Positions 1 to 12,792 of a stretch of DNA of 64,000 bases are shown one piece after another. Positions within the stretch are counted from its first letter, which is position 1. The number at the start of each line of letters is the position of its first letter. A program made the position numbers and the translations under genes. Below the pieces are notes generated by a model. It was given only the letters and a program-made list of their open reading frames with translations. It searched no databases and had not been told where the DNA came from. The stretch comes from Monilinia fructicola (lineage: Eukaryota > Ascomycota > Leotiomycetes > Helotiales > Sclerotiniaceae), in contig VICG01000009.1 in NCBI GenBank assembly GCA_008692225.1, positions 744,001 through 808,000 on the forward strand, read 5' to 3'.

Positions 1-182
1 AGATTAGCTTAAAATGGTGTTAATATCAATTCGAATAGGTTTTAATTATGATTTAAGCTATTTTAAGCTATTTTAAGCTATTTTGAATTATATTAAATTA
101 TTTTAAGCTGTTTTAAAACGTTTTTGATTTAAATCAAGAATATTTTAATATGATCTTAAACATTATTAAAAGAGTTATAAAG
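1..182 (-). mobile_element. Partial copy of TA-flanked MITE family F2, cut by the window edge
   Basis: It ends in ...AGAGTTATAAAG followed by TA, matching the right end of the inverted copy at 19,330-20,013 and the reverse complement of the left ends of the copies at 4,184 and 6,188. The internal repeated motif TTTTAAGCTATTTTAAGC is shared with them. The remainder lies outside the window. Confidence 0.7.
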
Positions 183-239
183 TAATAGAGCAATTCATAT
201 AATCTACAATAAAAGATTTATAACAATTAATATATCAGA

Positions 240-1530
240 GTAAGTTAATATAATTAGCATTAAAAAGATCCTTAATACTAGTTTATTTATATATTATAGT
301 ATATACATTTAATATAATAAATATATTCAACTAAATTATAATAGCTTTAATAATTTAAATTATAATAGTTAATAATAATTTTTTTTGTAATTATCTTTAA
401 TAAGTTATTAATATTGAAAAGTTTAAATGTTTTAATAAATTTAATAAATAAGATAATATATATTATTTTATTAATCTTAGGATTAGTGCTATGTTTAAAG
501 GGTTTAATATTGATTAGTTTATATTGTATTTAAATGATAGCTTTTTTAAAAATAAAACTAATATTTATTTGTATAATTTCTTTTATTGAATTATGAAATA
601 AAATGGATATATTAATAATAATATAATTATATTAAATGATTAAAAATATTAAATAAAATAGCTTTTAATATTCTTTTAATAATTTTGATATTTTTTTAAA
701 TGAATAAAAGATTATGAATTGAAAGATTATTTAGTATAATTATTTACTTAATCATAATAGGTATAATAAAAAGAATTAAGATTAAAGTAAAATCATTAAT
801 TTATTTTAAAAAACTTTATTAAATTATAAAAGACTTTAAATAATTAAAAAAGATTTAAACTTTATATTTAGTTAGAATATAGATGTTTACAATTGAAATT
901 AAAAAAGAAATTGCGGATTTAGTAGATTTTATAAATATAATTATAGTGTAAAAATTATAAAAAATCGGAATCAAAAAGAAATACTATTAAATTTAGAGTT
1001 ATCTTGTATATTTTTTGCTTTTGAAAACCTTAAAAATTATAATTCAATCTTAAAAATAATTTTATTATATTATAATAAAATAATATCAATTTAAAAAAGT
1101 AAAAAAAGATATTTTTAAAGCATTAATTATAAAATTAAATAAATACAAAAATTGCTATATATAATTCTTACAAATATCAAAGTAAAAAGGAAATTAACAA
1201 TCTTTTAGAAAATTTTAAAAGTAATCTTATATTTTATAAACATATTATTATATATAATTACAAAATTATTAATTATGAATATAAATTTTATAATAATATT
1301 ATAAAATTGCTTTTGGTTATATTTAAATGCTATAAAATGATTATTAATAGTATTTGTAATAGAATTGTTTATAAACTGATTATTGTTTAAATCGAAAAAG
1401 AAAGAAGATTAAAAATTTGAAATAATACAATCAATATTATAAAGTAATTAAGATTATAAATAAGCAATAATTAAAGCAAAAGTAAGAAGATACTATTGTT
1501 TTGGATTGTTGTATAGGCTTGAATAACTAT
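240..1530 (-). repeat. Inverted fragment of dispersed repeat family R
   Basis: Read as reverse complement, this stretch parallels parts of 5,522-7,400 and 13,652-14,700. For example, the stretch around 1,250-1,390 mirrors the one around 5,830-5,960, and the start GTATAGGCTTGAA at about 1,512 mirrors the CAAGCCTATAC unit start of the forward copies. It is heavily AT-enriched with no open frame. The element type is not identifiable by eye. Confidence 0.6.
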
Positions 1531-1534
1531 AGAT

Positions 1535-1655
1535 TCTATTATAGATTTTATTCAAAGAATATAAATCCTAAATAGTATTTTAATAAAATCATTTTGATTT
1601 TTGTAATATAAGAGTTATTATTTCCATTTTCCATAATATGAGAGCAATTTACCGT
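1535..1655 (+). mobile_element. Terminal fragment of DNA-element family F6
   Basis: It ends ...GAGCAATTTACCGT, matching the outer end of the element at 17,977-25,071 (ACGGTAAATTAC on the left, GTAATTTACCGT on the right). The preceding AAATAGTATTTTAATAAAATCA is also shared with both arms. It is only one end, truncated on its left and followed directly by an F2 fragment. Confidence 0.6.
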
Positions 1656-1800
1656 AAAATATATTAATATATTTTTTTGATTTGATCTATTTTAAGATTA
1701 GCTTAAATTAGTTTGATATTATCTTGAAATATTAAAATATCTTAAACCATTCTAAGAACGTTTGAATATAGTGTTAAATCTATTCAATTACGTTACTAAG
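1656..1800 (+). mobile_element. Terminal fragment of MITE family F2
   Basis: It contains the shared right-hand segment (AAGATTAGCTTAAATTAG, then GAACGTTTGAATATAGTG) and ends CGTTACTAAG followed by TA, a RIP-like variant of the GCGCCACTAAG end of the full copies at 4,877 and 6,893. The left three-quarters of the element is missing. Confidence 0.65.
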
Positions 1801-1904
1801 TATATTTTAAGAAATTAATAAAAGGAGTTGAAATAAAGATATACTCGAACGAGTTTCAAAAAAGGCATACGCGAAAATAGAACTTATAATTATTTAACGA
1901 AATC

Positions 1905-2900
1905 TTAATAAGCCTATACAATAATTTAAAACAATAGAATCTTCTAACTTTTACTTTGAAACAATTGTTTTCTATAGCTTTAATTGTTTTATAATATTAG
2001 TTATATTATCCTTATAATAATAATAATATTAGATAAGAAAAAACACTTTTATATAACTTTTATCAGCTTTTGATTGTACGAATTTATTAAAGCTTTAATT
2101 ACCATTTATCTTTGTATAATATATTATAAAAAAGATTATATAAAAAGATATTCAAAAAAAAAAACTTAACTTTCTCTCTTTTTTGATTTGAATAATAATT
2201 AGTTTATTAATAATTTTATTGTAAAATATTTTCAATAGTTATTTTATAGTATTTAAATATAATCAAAAGCAATTTTGTAATATTATTATAAAATTTATAT
2301 TTATAATTAATAATTATATAATTACATAGAATAATACATTTGCAATATGTAAGATTGTTAATTCCTTTTTCTGTATAGTATTTATCGAAATTAATATAAT
2401 AAGTTTTTTATTTGTTTACTAGTATTTTTATAATTAATATTTTAAAGATATTTTTTTTAGTGTTTAAATCAATATTATTTATAAGTATGATAAAATTATT
2501 TTGAAGATTTGGTTACATTTTATAAGGTTCTAAAAATAAAAATATATAGAGCAATCTTAAATTTAGTAATATTTCTTTTAATTTTAACTTTTGCAAATTT
2601 TACATTATAATTATATTCATAGAGTTTATTAAATCTATAGTTTTTATTTTAATCTTAATTATAAATATTTTTATTCTAATTGAATATAAATTATAGATCT
2701 TTTTGAATCGCTTTAAGCTCTTTATCATTTAATAAACTTTTTTTAAACAAATGATTAATTTTATTTTAATTTTAATTTAATTTATCTTATTTATTATTAT
2801 TAATTAGATTATTATTATAATACTCAACAACCCTTTAATCTATAATCTTTCATTTACTTAAGAAAATATTGAAATTATTAAATGAATATGAAAGATTATT
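1905..2900 (+). repeat. Partial copy of dispersed repeat family R
   Basis: It begins AAGCCTATACAATAAT and then runs parallel to 5,522-7,200: the TTATATTATCCTTATAATAA segment, the AGCAATTTTGTAATATTATT segment, and the part with AAATCTATAG. It stops shortly before the foldback element at 2,937. No readable protein. Confidence 0.6.
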
Positions 2901-2936
2901 TCATTTAATCTTTTAATTATTCAATATGATTATATA

Positions 2937-3777
2937 AGTCGCCTACCCTACTTCTCGCCACTCCCCCCATTTGGCCAACATTTCACATCAAAAACGGCTA
3001 TTTTAACGTATTTATAACTCTACAAAAAATAAATATATATCTTTTAAATTTTAATTAGAGCTTCTATATATAATTATAAATAGATTTTGAAAATCTTAAA
3101 TTTTTGCGATTTTTTTATAAAAAGTTATAAAAGATTATAGAAAATTAAAATTCTTATTTTCGATTTGTATATAAATCCTATACAAAATCAAAATCTTTAA
3201 AAAAAGTTATATTTATTTAATAAAAATAGTTAAAAATAATCTAAAAATTTTTCAAGAATCTTAAAGCTAATTTAAATTAAATATATTATTTTAATAATAT
3301 ACTATTATTTATAATAAATGTTTAATATAGATTTTTAGATTTTAACAATAAAATTTTAAATAAAAAATTTCTAATTTTAATTTACTTAATGGTTTTAAAT
3401 TATTATATATATTTTAAATAACTTATTTACTATATATTATTTAATAAATTCTATAAAAATTTGTAGATTATTTTTAATTATTTTTGTTTAGAAATTATAA
3501 AATATTTATTTTAAAGTTTCAATTTTGTATATAATTTCTATACAAATTCAAACCCGAAAATTCTAATTTTTTATAATCTTTTATTACTCTTTATAAAAAA
3601 ATCGCAAAAATTTAAGACTTTCAAAATCTATTAATTATTATATATATAGAAGCTCTAATTAAAATTTAAAAAATATATATTCATTTTTCGTAAAGTTATA
3701 AATACGTTAAAATGGCCGTTTTTGATGTGAAATGCTGGCCAAATGGGGGGGGGTGGCGAGAAGTAGGGTAGGCGACT
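2937..3777. mobile_element. Foldback MITE family F1, copy 1 (841 bp, TA-flanked)
   Basis: The left end AGTCGCCTACCCTACTT is repeated as an exact inverted copy at the right end (...AAGTAGGGTAGGCGACT). The two arms pair with few differences for at least 240 bp, and recognisably for about 330 bp, leaving a loop of under 200 bp. TA lies immediately outside both ends. GC-rich outer ends (about 70 bp) contrast with an AT-only interior. There is no coding capacity. TA duplication and an AGTC-type terminus fit a non-autonomous Tc1/mariner/pogo (Fot1-like) element; the assignment to that superfamily is an inference. A second copy is at 12,813-13,651. Confidence 0.85.
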
Positions 3778-3804
3778 TATAAGGTTACTAATATTTTTAT
3801 TTCG

Positions 3805-5340
3805 CTCAAGCCTATATAACAATCTGAAACAACGGTATCTTCTTACTTTTGCCTTAAATATTGCTTATTTCTAGCCTTTACTATCTTATAATATTGATTA
3901 TATTATTTTTATAATAAAATAATAATATTAAATAAAGAAAACATTTTTATATGATCTTTATTAGTTTTTTATTTTATAAATCTATTGTAATTTTAATTAT
4001 TACCCATATCTATTTTTATATAGTAACCTATAAAAAAATTGTATAAAAAAATATTTAAAATAGATTCTTGATTTTCTCCCTTTTTTAATTTAGATAATAC
4101 TTAGTTGAATAATAACTCTAATGCAAATGCTATTAATAGTTCTTTATAGTATTCGAATATAATAAAAAGTAATTTTGTAATACTTTATAGCTTTTTCAAT
4201 GATGTTTAAGATCATATTAAAATATTCTTAATTTAGATCAAGAACATTTTAAAATAGCCCAAATTAATTGAATATAATTTAAAATAGCTTGAAATAGCTT
4301 AAAATTTAGTTAAAACCTATTCGAATCAGTATTAATATCATTTTAAGGTAATCTTAAAATAATATTAAATCCGAAATATTACAATAACTTATTAATCGTT
4401 TTAAGATAGTATTAAGATATTTTGAGATATCTTAAAAATAACGTTTTAAAAATGGATTTTCTCCACTTTTTTTTCAAAAAAATGAAAAAGTTATTGTTAA
4501 TATAATATTACTATTATTAATACTACTATTATTGTTATTATAATTTTTCTTTCTTTAATAAATCATTCTAGCCACTTGCCTAAATTACTAGCAATAATTT
4601 TATAATTCATTTTTTTCAATTTTTATATATTATAATCATTAACTCAACTAGAGTTTTAATATAGTGTTGAAATAATCTTAATACGGTTTTAATATAATCT
4701 TGAATTATTAAATTATTTTAAGCTATTTCAAAATATCCTAATATATTTCAAAATATATTAATCTATTTTAAGATTAGCTTGAATTAGCTTGATATTTTCT
4801 TAAAATGTTAAAATATCTCAAAACCATTTTGAGAACGCTTGAATATAGTGTTAAATATATTCAGTTGCGCCACTAAGTATTATTATAGAATTTATATTCA
4901 TAATTAATGATTTTATAGCTATGTATAATAATATGCTTACAAAACGCAAAATAGTTTTCTAAATTTTTCAAGAGATTATTAATTTCCTTTCCATCTTAGT
5001 ATTTACAAAAATCAATATAGTGATTTTGATATTTATTTGTTTTTATAATCAATCTCCCAAAGATATTTTTTTCTACCTTTTTAAATTAATATTATTCCTA
5101 AATATAGTAAAATTATTTTCAAAATCTAATTATAATTTACAGGGTTTTAAAAGCAAAAATTTACAAAGCAATCTTAAATTTAATAGTATCTTTTTAAGTT
5201 TTGATTTTTATAGTTTTTATATTATAATAACATTTATAAAATTTATTGAATCTATAATTTTCTCTTTGATTTCAATTGTAGATATTTGTATTTTAACTAA
5301 TTATACATTGTAAGTTCTTTCTATAGGTAACTATTTAAAG
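3805..5340 (+). repeat. Partial copy of repeat family R, interrupted by a MITE
   Basis: It starts CAAGCCTATATAACAATC and runs parallel to the later copy from 5,522, but is split by the F2 insertion at 4,184-4,877. It continues through TAATGATTTTATAGCTATG and the segment ending in AATTATACATTGTAAG. A new truncated unit start (CAAGCCTATACTACAATC) follows at about 5,350. The 97-codon open stretch at 5,020-5,313 lies within this repeat and has only Phe/Ile/Leu/Ser-rich content, so it is not a gene. Confidence 0.6.
4184..4877 (+). mobile_element. MITE family F2, copy A (694 bp, TA target duplication)
   Basis: Termini are CTTTATAGCTTTTTC at the left and TTGCGCCACTAAG at the right, an imperfect short inverted repeat (CTTAGTGGCGC versus CTTTATAGCTT after RIP-type changes). 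TA flanks both ends. The same host repeat at 5,880-5,910 lacks the insertion and reads through with one TA (TTTACAATATTATTATAAA), so both borders are confirmed. Internally it contains many TTTTAAGCTA/TAGCTTAAAA-like motifs. It is non-coding. Confidence 0.85.
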
Positions 5341-5345
5341 CCTTT

Positions 5346-5521
5346 TGTTCAAGCCTATACTACAATCCAAAACAATAATATCTTCTTACTTTTACCTTAA
5401 ATATTGCTTCTTTGTAGTCTTAACTGCTTTATAACATTAATTATATTATTTTTTTAATAAAATAATCATATTAAATAAAAAAAGCACTTTTATATAATCT
5501 TTATTAGCTCTTAACTTAATA
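5346..5521 (+). repeat. Short truncated unit of repeat family R
   Basis: It begins CAAGCCTATACTACAATC and runs to about AGCTCTTAACTTAATAAAT, where the next unit of the same family starts again with CAAAGCCTATATAATG. The two units are therefore direct neighbours and about 70-80 % alike by eye. Confidence 0.55.
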
Positions 5522-8500
5522 AATCAAAGCCTATATAATGATCCAAAACAATGATATCTTCTTACCTTTATTTTAAATACTCTTTATTTATAGTTTTAAC
5601 TACTTTATAATATTAATTATATTATTCTTATAATAAAATAACAATGTTAAACAAAAAAAACATTTTTATATAACCTTTTCCAATTCTTAACTTTACAAAC
5701 TTATTAAAGTCTTAATTATTATTCACTTTTAAATAATAAACCGCAAAGAAATTATATAAAAAAAGATTTAGAATAGATTCTTAATTTTCTTCTTTTTTTG
5801 ATTTAAGTAATAATTAGCTTATTAATAATTTCGTTATAAATATTATTAGGAATTATTTTATAATATTTAAATATAACCAAAAGCAACTTTACAATATTAT
5901 TATAAAATTTATATTTACAATTAATAATTTTATAACTATATATAATAATACATTTACAAAATATAAGATTATTTTTAAAATCTTTCAAAAGATTATTGAC
6001 TTTCTTTTTATCTTAATATTTGCAAAAACTAATATAGTAACTTTCGCATTTATTTATTTTTACAGCTAACATTTTAAAAATATTTTATTTTTTTTTTTTA
6101 AATTAATATTTTTTATAAATATAATAGAATTATTTTTAAGGTTTAATTACAATTTATAGAGTTTTAAAAGCAAAAATATATAAAGTACTTTATAACTCTT
6201 TTAATAATGTTTAAGATCATGTTAAAATATCCTTAATTTAAACTAAGAACGTTTTAAAATAGTTTAAAATAATTTAAAATAGCTTAAAATAGCTTAAAAT
6301 AGCTTAAATCATAGTTAAAACCTATTTGAATTAGTGTTAATACTATTTTAAGCTAATCTTAAAATGATATTAAATCGGTATTGTTGCAATAACTCACTAA
6401 TCGTTTTGAGATAGTATTGAGATATTTTGAGATAGTTTGAAAAAAAGCTTTAAAAGTGGATTTATTCCACTTTTTTTTTAAAAAAAAGTAAAAAAAAATT
6501 ATTATTATTATTATTTTATTATTCTTATTATTTTTATTATATTTTTTTGCCGCAAACAAATCATTCTAATCACTCGGCTAAATGCCTAATAATAATTTGA
6601 TAATTAAATTTTTTAAATTTTTATATATTATAATAATTAATTATACTATAGTTTTAATACAGTATTAAGATAATTTTAATACGGTTTTAATATAATCTTC
6701 AATTATTAAATTATCTTAAACTATTTTAAGATATCCTAATATATTTTAAAATATATTAATATATTTTATTAATTTAATCTATTTTAAGATTAGTTTAAAT
6801 TAACTTAATATTATCTTAAAATATTGAAATATCTTAAAACCATTTTGAGAACGTTTGAATATAGTGTTAAATATATTCAGTTGCGCCACTAAGTAATTTT
6901 AAATTTAGTAGTATTTCTTCTAATTTCAACTTTTATAATTTTTATATTATAATTACATTTATAAAATCTATTAGATTTATAACTTTCTTTTTAATTTTAA
7001 TTATAAATATTCATATTTTAGTTAACTATAAACTTTAAGTTTTTTTTAATTATCTAAAACTTCTTATAATTCAATAAAGTCTTTTTAAATAGATTAATAG
7101 TTTTATTTTAATTTTAATTCTTTTTATTATACTTATTATTATCGATTAAGCAATTATATTAAATAATCTTTTAATTTGTAATTTTCTATTTATTTAAAAA
7201 AATGTTAAGATTATCAAAAGAATATTAAAAGCCACCTTATTTAATATTTTAGTTATTTAGTATAATTATATTATTATTAATATATCCATTTTATTTTACA
7301 ATTTAATGAAAGGGATTATATAAATAAATATTAATTTTATTTTTAAAAAAACTACTGTTCAAATGTAATATGAATTAATTAATATTAAACCCTCTAAATA
7401 TTATATTAATCCTAAAACTAGTAAAATAATTTAAATCATTTTATTTATTAATCTTGTTAAAATATTTGAACTTTTTAATTCTAACGATTTATTAAAGGTA
7501 ATTATAAAGAAGATTACTATTAATTATTATAATTTAGATTATTAGAATTATTATAATTCAGTTAAATATATTTATTATCTTAAATATATATATTGTAATA
7601 TATAAGTAAATCAATATTAAGAACCCTTTAGTATTAATTATATTAATTTCTTATAATATATTAATTATTCTAAATCCTTTATTATAAGTTATAATAACTG
7701 TTTTATTATTTTTAAACAAATAAATAGAAAATATATTAAACCTATTGAAAAAGAGTTTAATTAAGTTTACAAATATAATAAAATTGTTTTTAAAGTGGTT
7801 AATACTTTTATTTTAATTCTTATAGTTTTAAAGGTTATTTTAGTTATATAAAACAAAATTATAGTTAATTTTAAGTATAAGTATAATTCTATTGTAATAG
7901 TATATAAAAATATTAATTTTGGTTTTAAGATATTTACAATTAAACCTTTTAAAACTAAAAATATTATATATAAAAAAAACTTATTTAATTATTCTATTAA
8001 ATAACTATAAGGTTATAATTATTATAGAAATCTTAGAATTTGAATTTAATATTTTTATAGAAAAAAAAGTTAATAAATTAATCATTTTTGTTTTTTCTTT
8101 ATATTAAAACAATATAAATAGAACTATAACCCTTATTACTCTTAATAAACTTAAATTTTAAAGTCTATAAATTGATTAAACCAATATTAATAGAAAAAAG
8201 TTTTGTTTATATAACTTTTCTTATAATATTATATAAACAATAAATATTATATACATTTAAAATTTTTAGATATATATTAATACATATACTTAAAATCATC
8301 CTAGGTATAACTATTATACTCTAATTAATCTTTAAAAACTTTTCATTTTTAAAAACTTTTAATTATTAAAGATATTAAAGATTTCTATCTTTAAATTCTA
8401 ATTTATATTAAAAAAAGTATTAAATTATATATACAACAAAAACAATTAATATATAATAGGGATTTATTTTAAATTAATATTAATTTTATTTCTATTTTTA

Positions 8501-9325
8501 ATATTTACAGAGAATTTATAATACTCAAAGTCATTGATTATATTGTTTACTTTTCTTTACCTTTTAAATACTTTATAAATTTTTTTTTTAAGATTTAATA
8601 TAATATATTTGAACTTAGCATTTTATTTACCTATTAAAAAGCAAAAATTACACAATAAGCATTGAATAGTAAAATAAATTTTATTAATATCTTAAAGAAA
8701 CCTATTTATTTCGTTAAATATATTTTAGATTTTATATTTTTTAATATTCTTTTTATAATCACTAATATTTATGAAAATTTGTATATAAGATTGGATTATA
8801 AAACTTTGATTATAATTTTATTTAATCAAAATATCCATATATTTAATTAATATTATTTTAAGGTTATCAAAACCAATTTAAAAAAGTTTTTAAACTTTAT
8901 ACACATTAATATTATTAAACTTTCAAATTTAAGTAATTTTTAAAATTAAAATAATATAGAAATCTTTATTATCTAGTTTACCACTATCTTCGATTTTATT
9001 ATACATATAATTAATAAATTGAATAAAAGTATAAAATATCTTACACTATAATAAAGTTTAAAATATACGATAATATATTAGGTTTATTTGTAATTAAACA
9101 TACAACCAAAATTCAATTATTTTCTAAAACTAAAGAATTTTATAATATAGTTTATAAGATTAAAAAAATTTATTAAAGGAATATAATTAATAAAATTATA
9201 ATTGAGAATATAATAGTTAAAGTTAAAATATTATAGTTTAAAGTTCTAAATAGATTTAATATAGCTAACAATTTAAATTATAATCTACTAATAAACTAGC
9301 AAGGTTTTAATATACTTTTATAATC
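5522..9325 (+). repeat. Repeat family R, copy 1 (about 3.1 kb without inserted MITE)
   Basis: This stretch aligns by eye with 12,793-16,617 in the same order throughout, for example TTAACGATTTATTAAAGG-like sequence near 7,480 and 14,730 and AAAAGCAAAAATTAC-like sequence near 8,640. It is interrupted at 6,188-6,893 by a MITE. The size and repetition suggest a retroelement internal region, but RIP-type change has destroyed all frames and no RT, integrase or protease motif could be read, so the class is unknown. Confidence 0.65.
6188..6893 (+). mobile_element. MITE family F2, copy B (706 bp, TA target duplication)
   Basis: Ends are CTTTATAACTCTTTT on the left and GTTGCGCCACTAAG on the right, each followed outward by TA. 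The interrupted host sequence (AAAAGCAAAAATATATAAAG / ATTTTAAATTTAGTAG) is continuous in the sister repeat around 5,150-5,190 (AAATTTACAAAGCAATCTT), which gives the empty site. Non-coding. Confidence 0.85.
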
Positions 9326-11984
9326 CCTTTTAATATTTTTAAACAAAGTTAAAAAGAATATTATTAATATTTTTAGTATTTTACCAGGGATTAACCGAAT
9401 TGTCATTTAATTATTTAAGATTTATTAGGGTTTAATTAAATATATATTTTATAATCTATATAATAAATGTTTTAGCTTTAATTTTTTTTTTTATAAATAT
9501 AAAAATTAGTTAAAGTGGTTATATTTTTTAAAGTTAGTAAGGTTAATAAGATTTTTATTCATTTTTAATATTTTATTATATTTATTTTATATATTTTTAA
9601 AGATTTTAAATAGATTATTGTTAGATGTTTAATTTGGATTGTTCTTATATTAAAAATTTTTAATCTATAATATAATAGGGTTTTTTCCAAAAAATTTACT
9701 ATGGATTGAGTGGTTAGTTTTATATATAATATAAAAATAATTATGGTATAAAGTTTAAAAGTTACAATGGTTATACTAAATGTTTAAGAGACCTTTAATA
9801 TATATCATTTAAAAAACATTTATTAATTCAAATAATAGTATAAGGCTAATTTTTGGTATTTTTGAAGTTAATCAATTTATTTTTAATAAATAGATATATG
9901 AAAGTATATTTAGAAAACTTAATTATTTTAAATCATTAAATTACTTATAATATTTCTCAAAGTTTATTATTATCCCTTATATTATATATATTATATTTAA
10001 TCAAATTATTATTTTAGAATATTATTTATAAATTTGAATATATAGATAATATATATTTATTTATAATTTTAATATTATTAATTATTAATATTTATATTCT
10101 TTTCCAAAAGATTAAGAATATTATATATTAAAATAAAACATTTAAAACAAAATTATTTCCATTTTAGAAAAATTAGAGATAATTTATTTTATTAAAAGAT
10201 AAAATATTTAAATATTGTTATATAGGGTAAATAATAAATTTATTATTAATTTTATTATAATGGTATTAAATGAAAATGAATAATCTGCTTTATATTAGCT
10301 TGAGGTATAGTTTGATAAAAAAATAATTTTCTGAAAATATATAAAGGAATGGGTTATATAAGCTTATCTTATTTTATATTATATTAAAAGCTTAGCGAAG
10401 ATAATAAATAATCCATTAGTTTTAATATTTAAAAAAACTATTATTATTTATATTGTTCTCTTTTTTAATTTATAATATAAAAGTTTAGTATATAAAATAT
10501 ATCAAATTTTTTAGATTTTTTCAATTTGGTTAAAGTTTAATTATTAATATATAATTTAAATAATATATAGATTTATTTAATAAAGGATTTGCTTTAATAT
10601 TCTATAAAATTTTATTAATTTAAAGAATTATTTTTAATGTTACTTTTTTTTATAATACTAAATTACCTTTTACTAAGGTTATATTTAAAGAAACTAAACT
10701 TTAATTTGTATTATAAATATAAGTAATTAATATATTATATTAATTAATATATTAAATTTGAATATTAATAATTGTTAGAAATTGCGGAATAGGTTTGCAA
10801 TAAATGTTTAAAACTAAGATTTAGTATTTCATATATATATTTTTAATAGTTTTTAAATTAGTTTTTTAATTTTTATACTTTATATAAGGTTGTTAAATGA
10901 ATTTAATAAAAGAGATTAATAAAAAAACCGTTATTATAGTTTTTAAAATTTGATAGAATTTATTTCTTTACATTAATGTTATTATATTTTTAAATGGCTT
11001 TAAGTAATATATTAATAATTACAATTATATAAGATATAATTATATGATTTATTAAAATGGTATATAAATAGATTTTGAATATAAATTAATTAACTTTATA
11101 TTATACATTTTTGATATAAAGGTTATAAGGGTCTAGAAGAGATTATAATATATAATAAGAATACTATTAAACATTACTTTAAAGTAGTTTTAGCTATATA
11201 TAAATAATACCTTAGTAATATAATGCTTATAAATCAATGTATTGGACTTTTTATAATAGGCTTTTTAATTATTATTAGGATACATAGAAATTAAAGAAAA
11301 TAAAGTAGTTGATTACTTTATAAATAAAAAAGCATTAAAATTTATTTAGGATTTAAATCTATTTTTAATATTTATAATTAATAGAATAAATATATTTTTT
11401 TCAAGATTTTCATTTAATTATATAATAGATTCAATAATTTAAATATAAAACTAAATTATCTTTAAATTATTTTAGATGGGAACTTTTATATAAAATAGGA
11501 TTTTTTTTAAAATTAAATCTTTTTTAAACTTAATTCTATAGAATATTGGTTATTTGTTTTATATATAGGAACTTTATTTAATATCATTTTAAATTCAAAT
11601 ATAAAAATGCTAATTTAAAATACTTTTATAATATATTTAAATTTCTCTTATATTTAGTATATTATTTAAGAATATCTTAATACTTTAATAAATAATTGAT
11701 TTAACCTTAAATTCTTTTAAATATATCTATAAGTTACATACCTATATTCTAAAACGTCTCATTAACTGAAAGCTGATTGGTCCAAAAAAAACTATGTAAC
11801 GTTTATGCGGAAACATAGAAATTCTAATAAAAGTATATAATTATATTTATATCAATATTATAAGTTAAAACAATAGATAAAATAATATTGAAATAGATAA
11901 CTATATTCTTTAGATTATTCGCTTTTCAAATATTTAATTTTTAAGCTTATTGGATTCCAAATTGTTGAGAAATAAATATTATAT
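9326..11984. other. AT-rich DNA, no recognisable feature
   Basis: No open frame, RNA gene or paired repeat end could be recognised. The composition is the same RIP-like A/T as its surroundings. A slightly less altered stretch lies at about 11,745-11,825 (CTGATTGGTCC, GCGGAAACATAG). It is presumably older transposon remains. Confidence 0.5.
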
Positions 11985-12110
11985 ATAAGCTTCGCAGAAT
12001 GAGCTACGAGGGAGGTTGTGAAGAGCCGTTGTTATATGATATCGACGAGCTTTAGGCGAGTTATATCATTGGCCGGCCCGAGCGGCCGTACTCAAAGCTC
12101 GTTTTAAGAA
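11985..12110. other. GC-rich islet in the AT-rich block
   Basis: About 115 bp with normal or high GC, including GGCCGGCCCGAGCGGCCG and two imperfect inverted repeats (TATATGATAT / ATATCATT, and the GGCCG/CGGCC cluster), abruptly bordered by A/T-only DNA. It has no open frame and no tRNA- or rRNA-like structure I can recognise. It may be a late-arriving or RIP-escaped promoter/end piece of a transposon, but the identity is unknown. Confidence 0.5.
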
Positions 12111-12792
12111 AGTTTTAAATACTTAATTTGATTTTTTTTAAATTAATAGAATTTATAAATCTTTTGGATTTTATTAGATTTTATTTTGGTATTTATTTTT
12201 AATAAGGTTTATTCTATTATTAATGAGCTTTTAATTTTGTTTTTTTTATACTATAGAATTTCATTTTTATATATAAAAGTTTTCATTTTAATGATTTTGA
12301 TTTTAGTATTGGAGATTTGAGTGTTAACCTTAATAATTCTTTATATATATTTTGTAAATACAAACTTAACTTTAATAATATCTTTATAAATTTTAATAAT
12401 ATTTTATTAAATTTTGATACCTATATTTATTTTCTTTTTTATAATAATTTTTAGGTTTTTAGCTTTTTTATTTACTAATCCTTTTTTTTTATTATATTAC
12501 TTATAATTTCTTTTATTTATATTTTATATTTACTTTAAAGTTTTTGCTTATAAACTTTAAATTTTATATTATAGTTTATTAATAATTAAATACTATTAAT
12601 ACTATACTTTTATTTTAAATAAAATAAAAAAAAGATAATAAACCAAATATTATACTTTTTATATATAAACCGCTTTCTACAGTTATTTTTGGTTTAATTT
12701 TATAGTTTAGCGTATTTCCATACCCCTAGAAAGGTTTTAGGGAAGCCTTCGGCTTATTCAACAAATGAAAATAAATACTACTACTACTACTA
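12111..12792. other. AT-rich DNA, no recognisable feature
   Basis: RIP-like sequence without open frames. A small less-altered patch lies at 12,715-12,765 (ATACCCCTAGAAAGG, GAAGCCTTCGGCTTATTC), and a short CTA triplet run at about 12,777-12,792 marks the left border of the following repeat. Confidence 0.5.

Noticed and set aside
5020..5313. 97-codon open frame in the AT-rich block
   Set aside because: It lies inside repeat family R, is almost only Phe/Ile/Leu/Ser/Asn/Tyr, and its sister copies are broken by stops.
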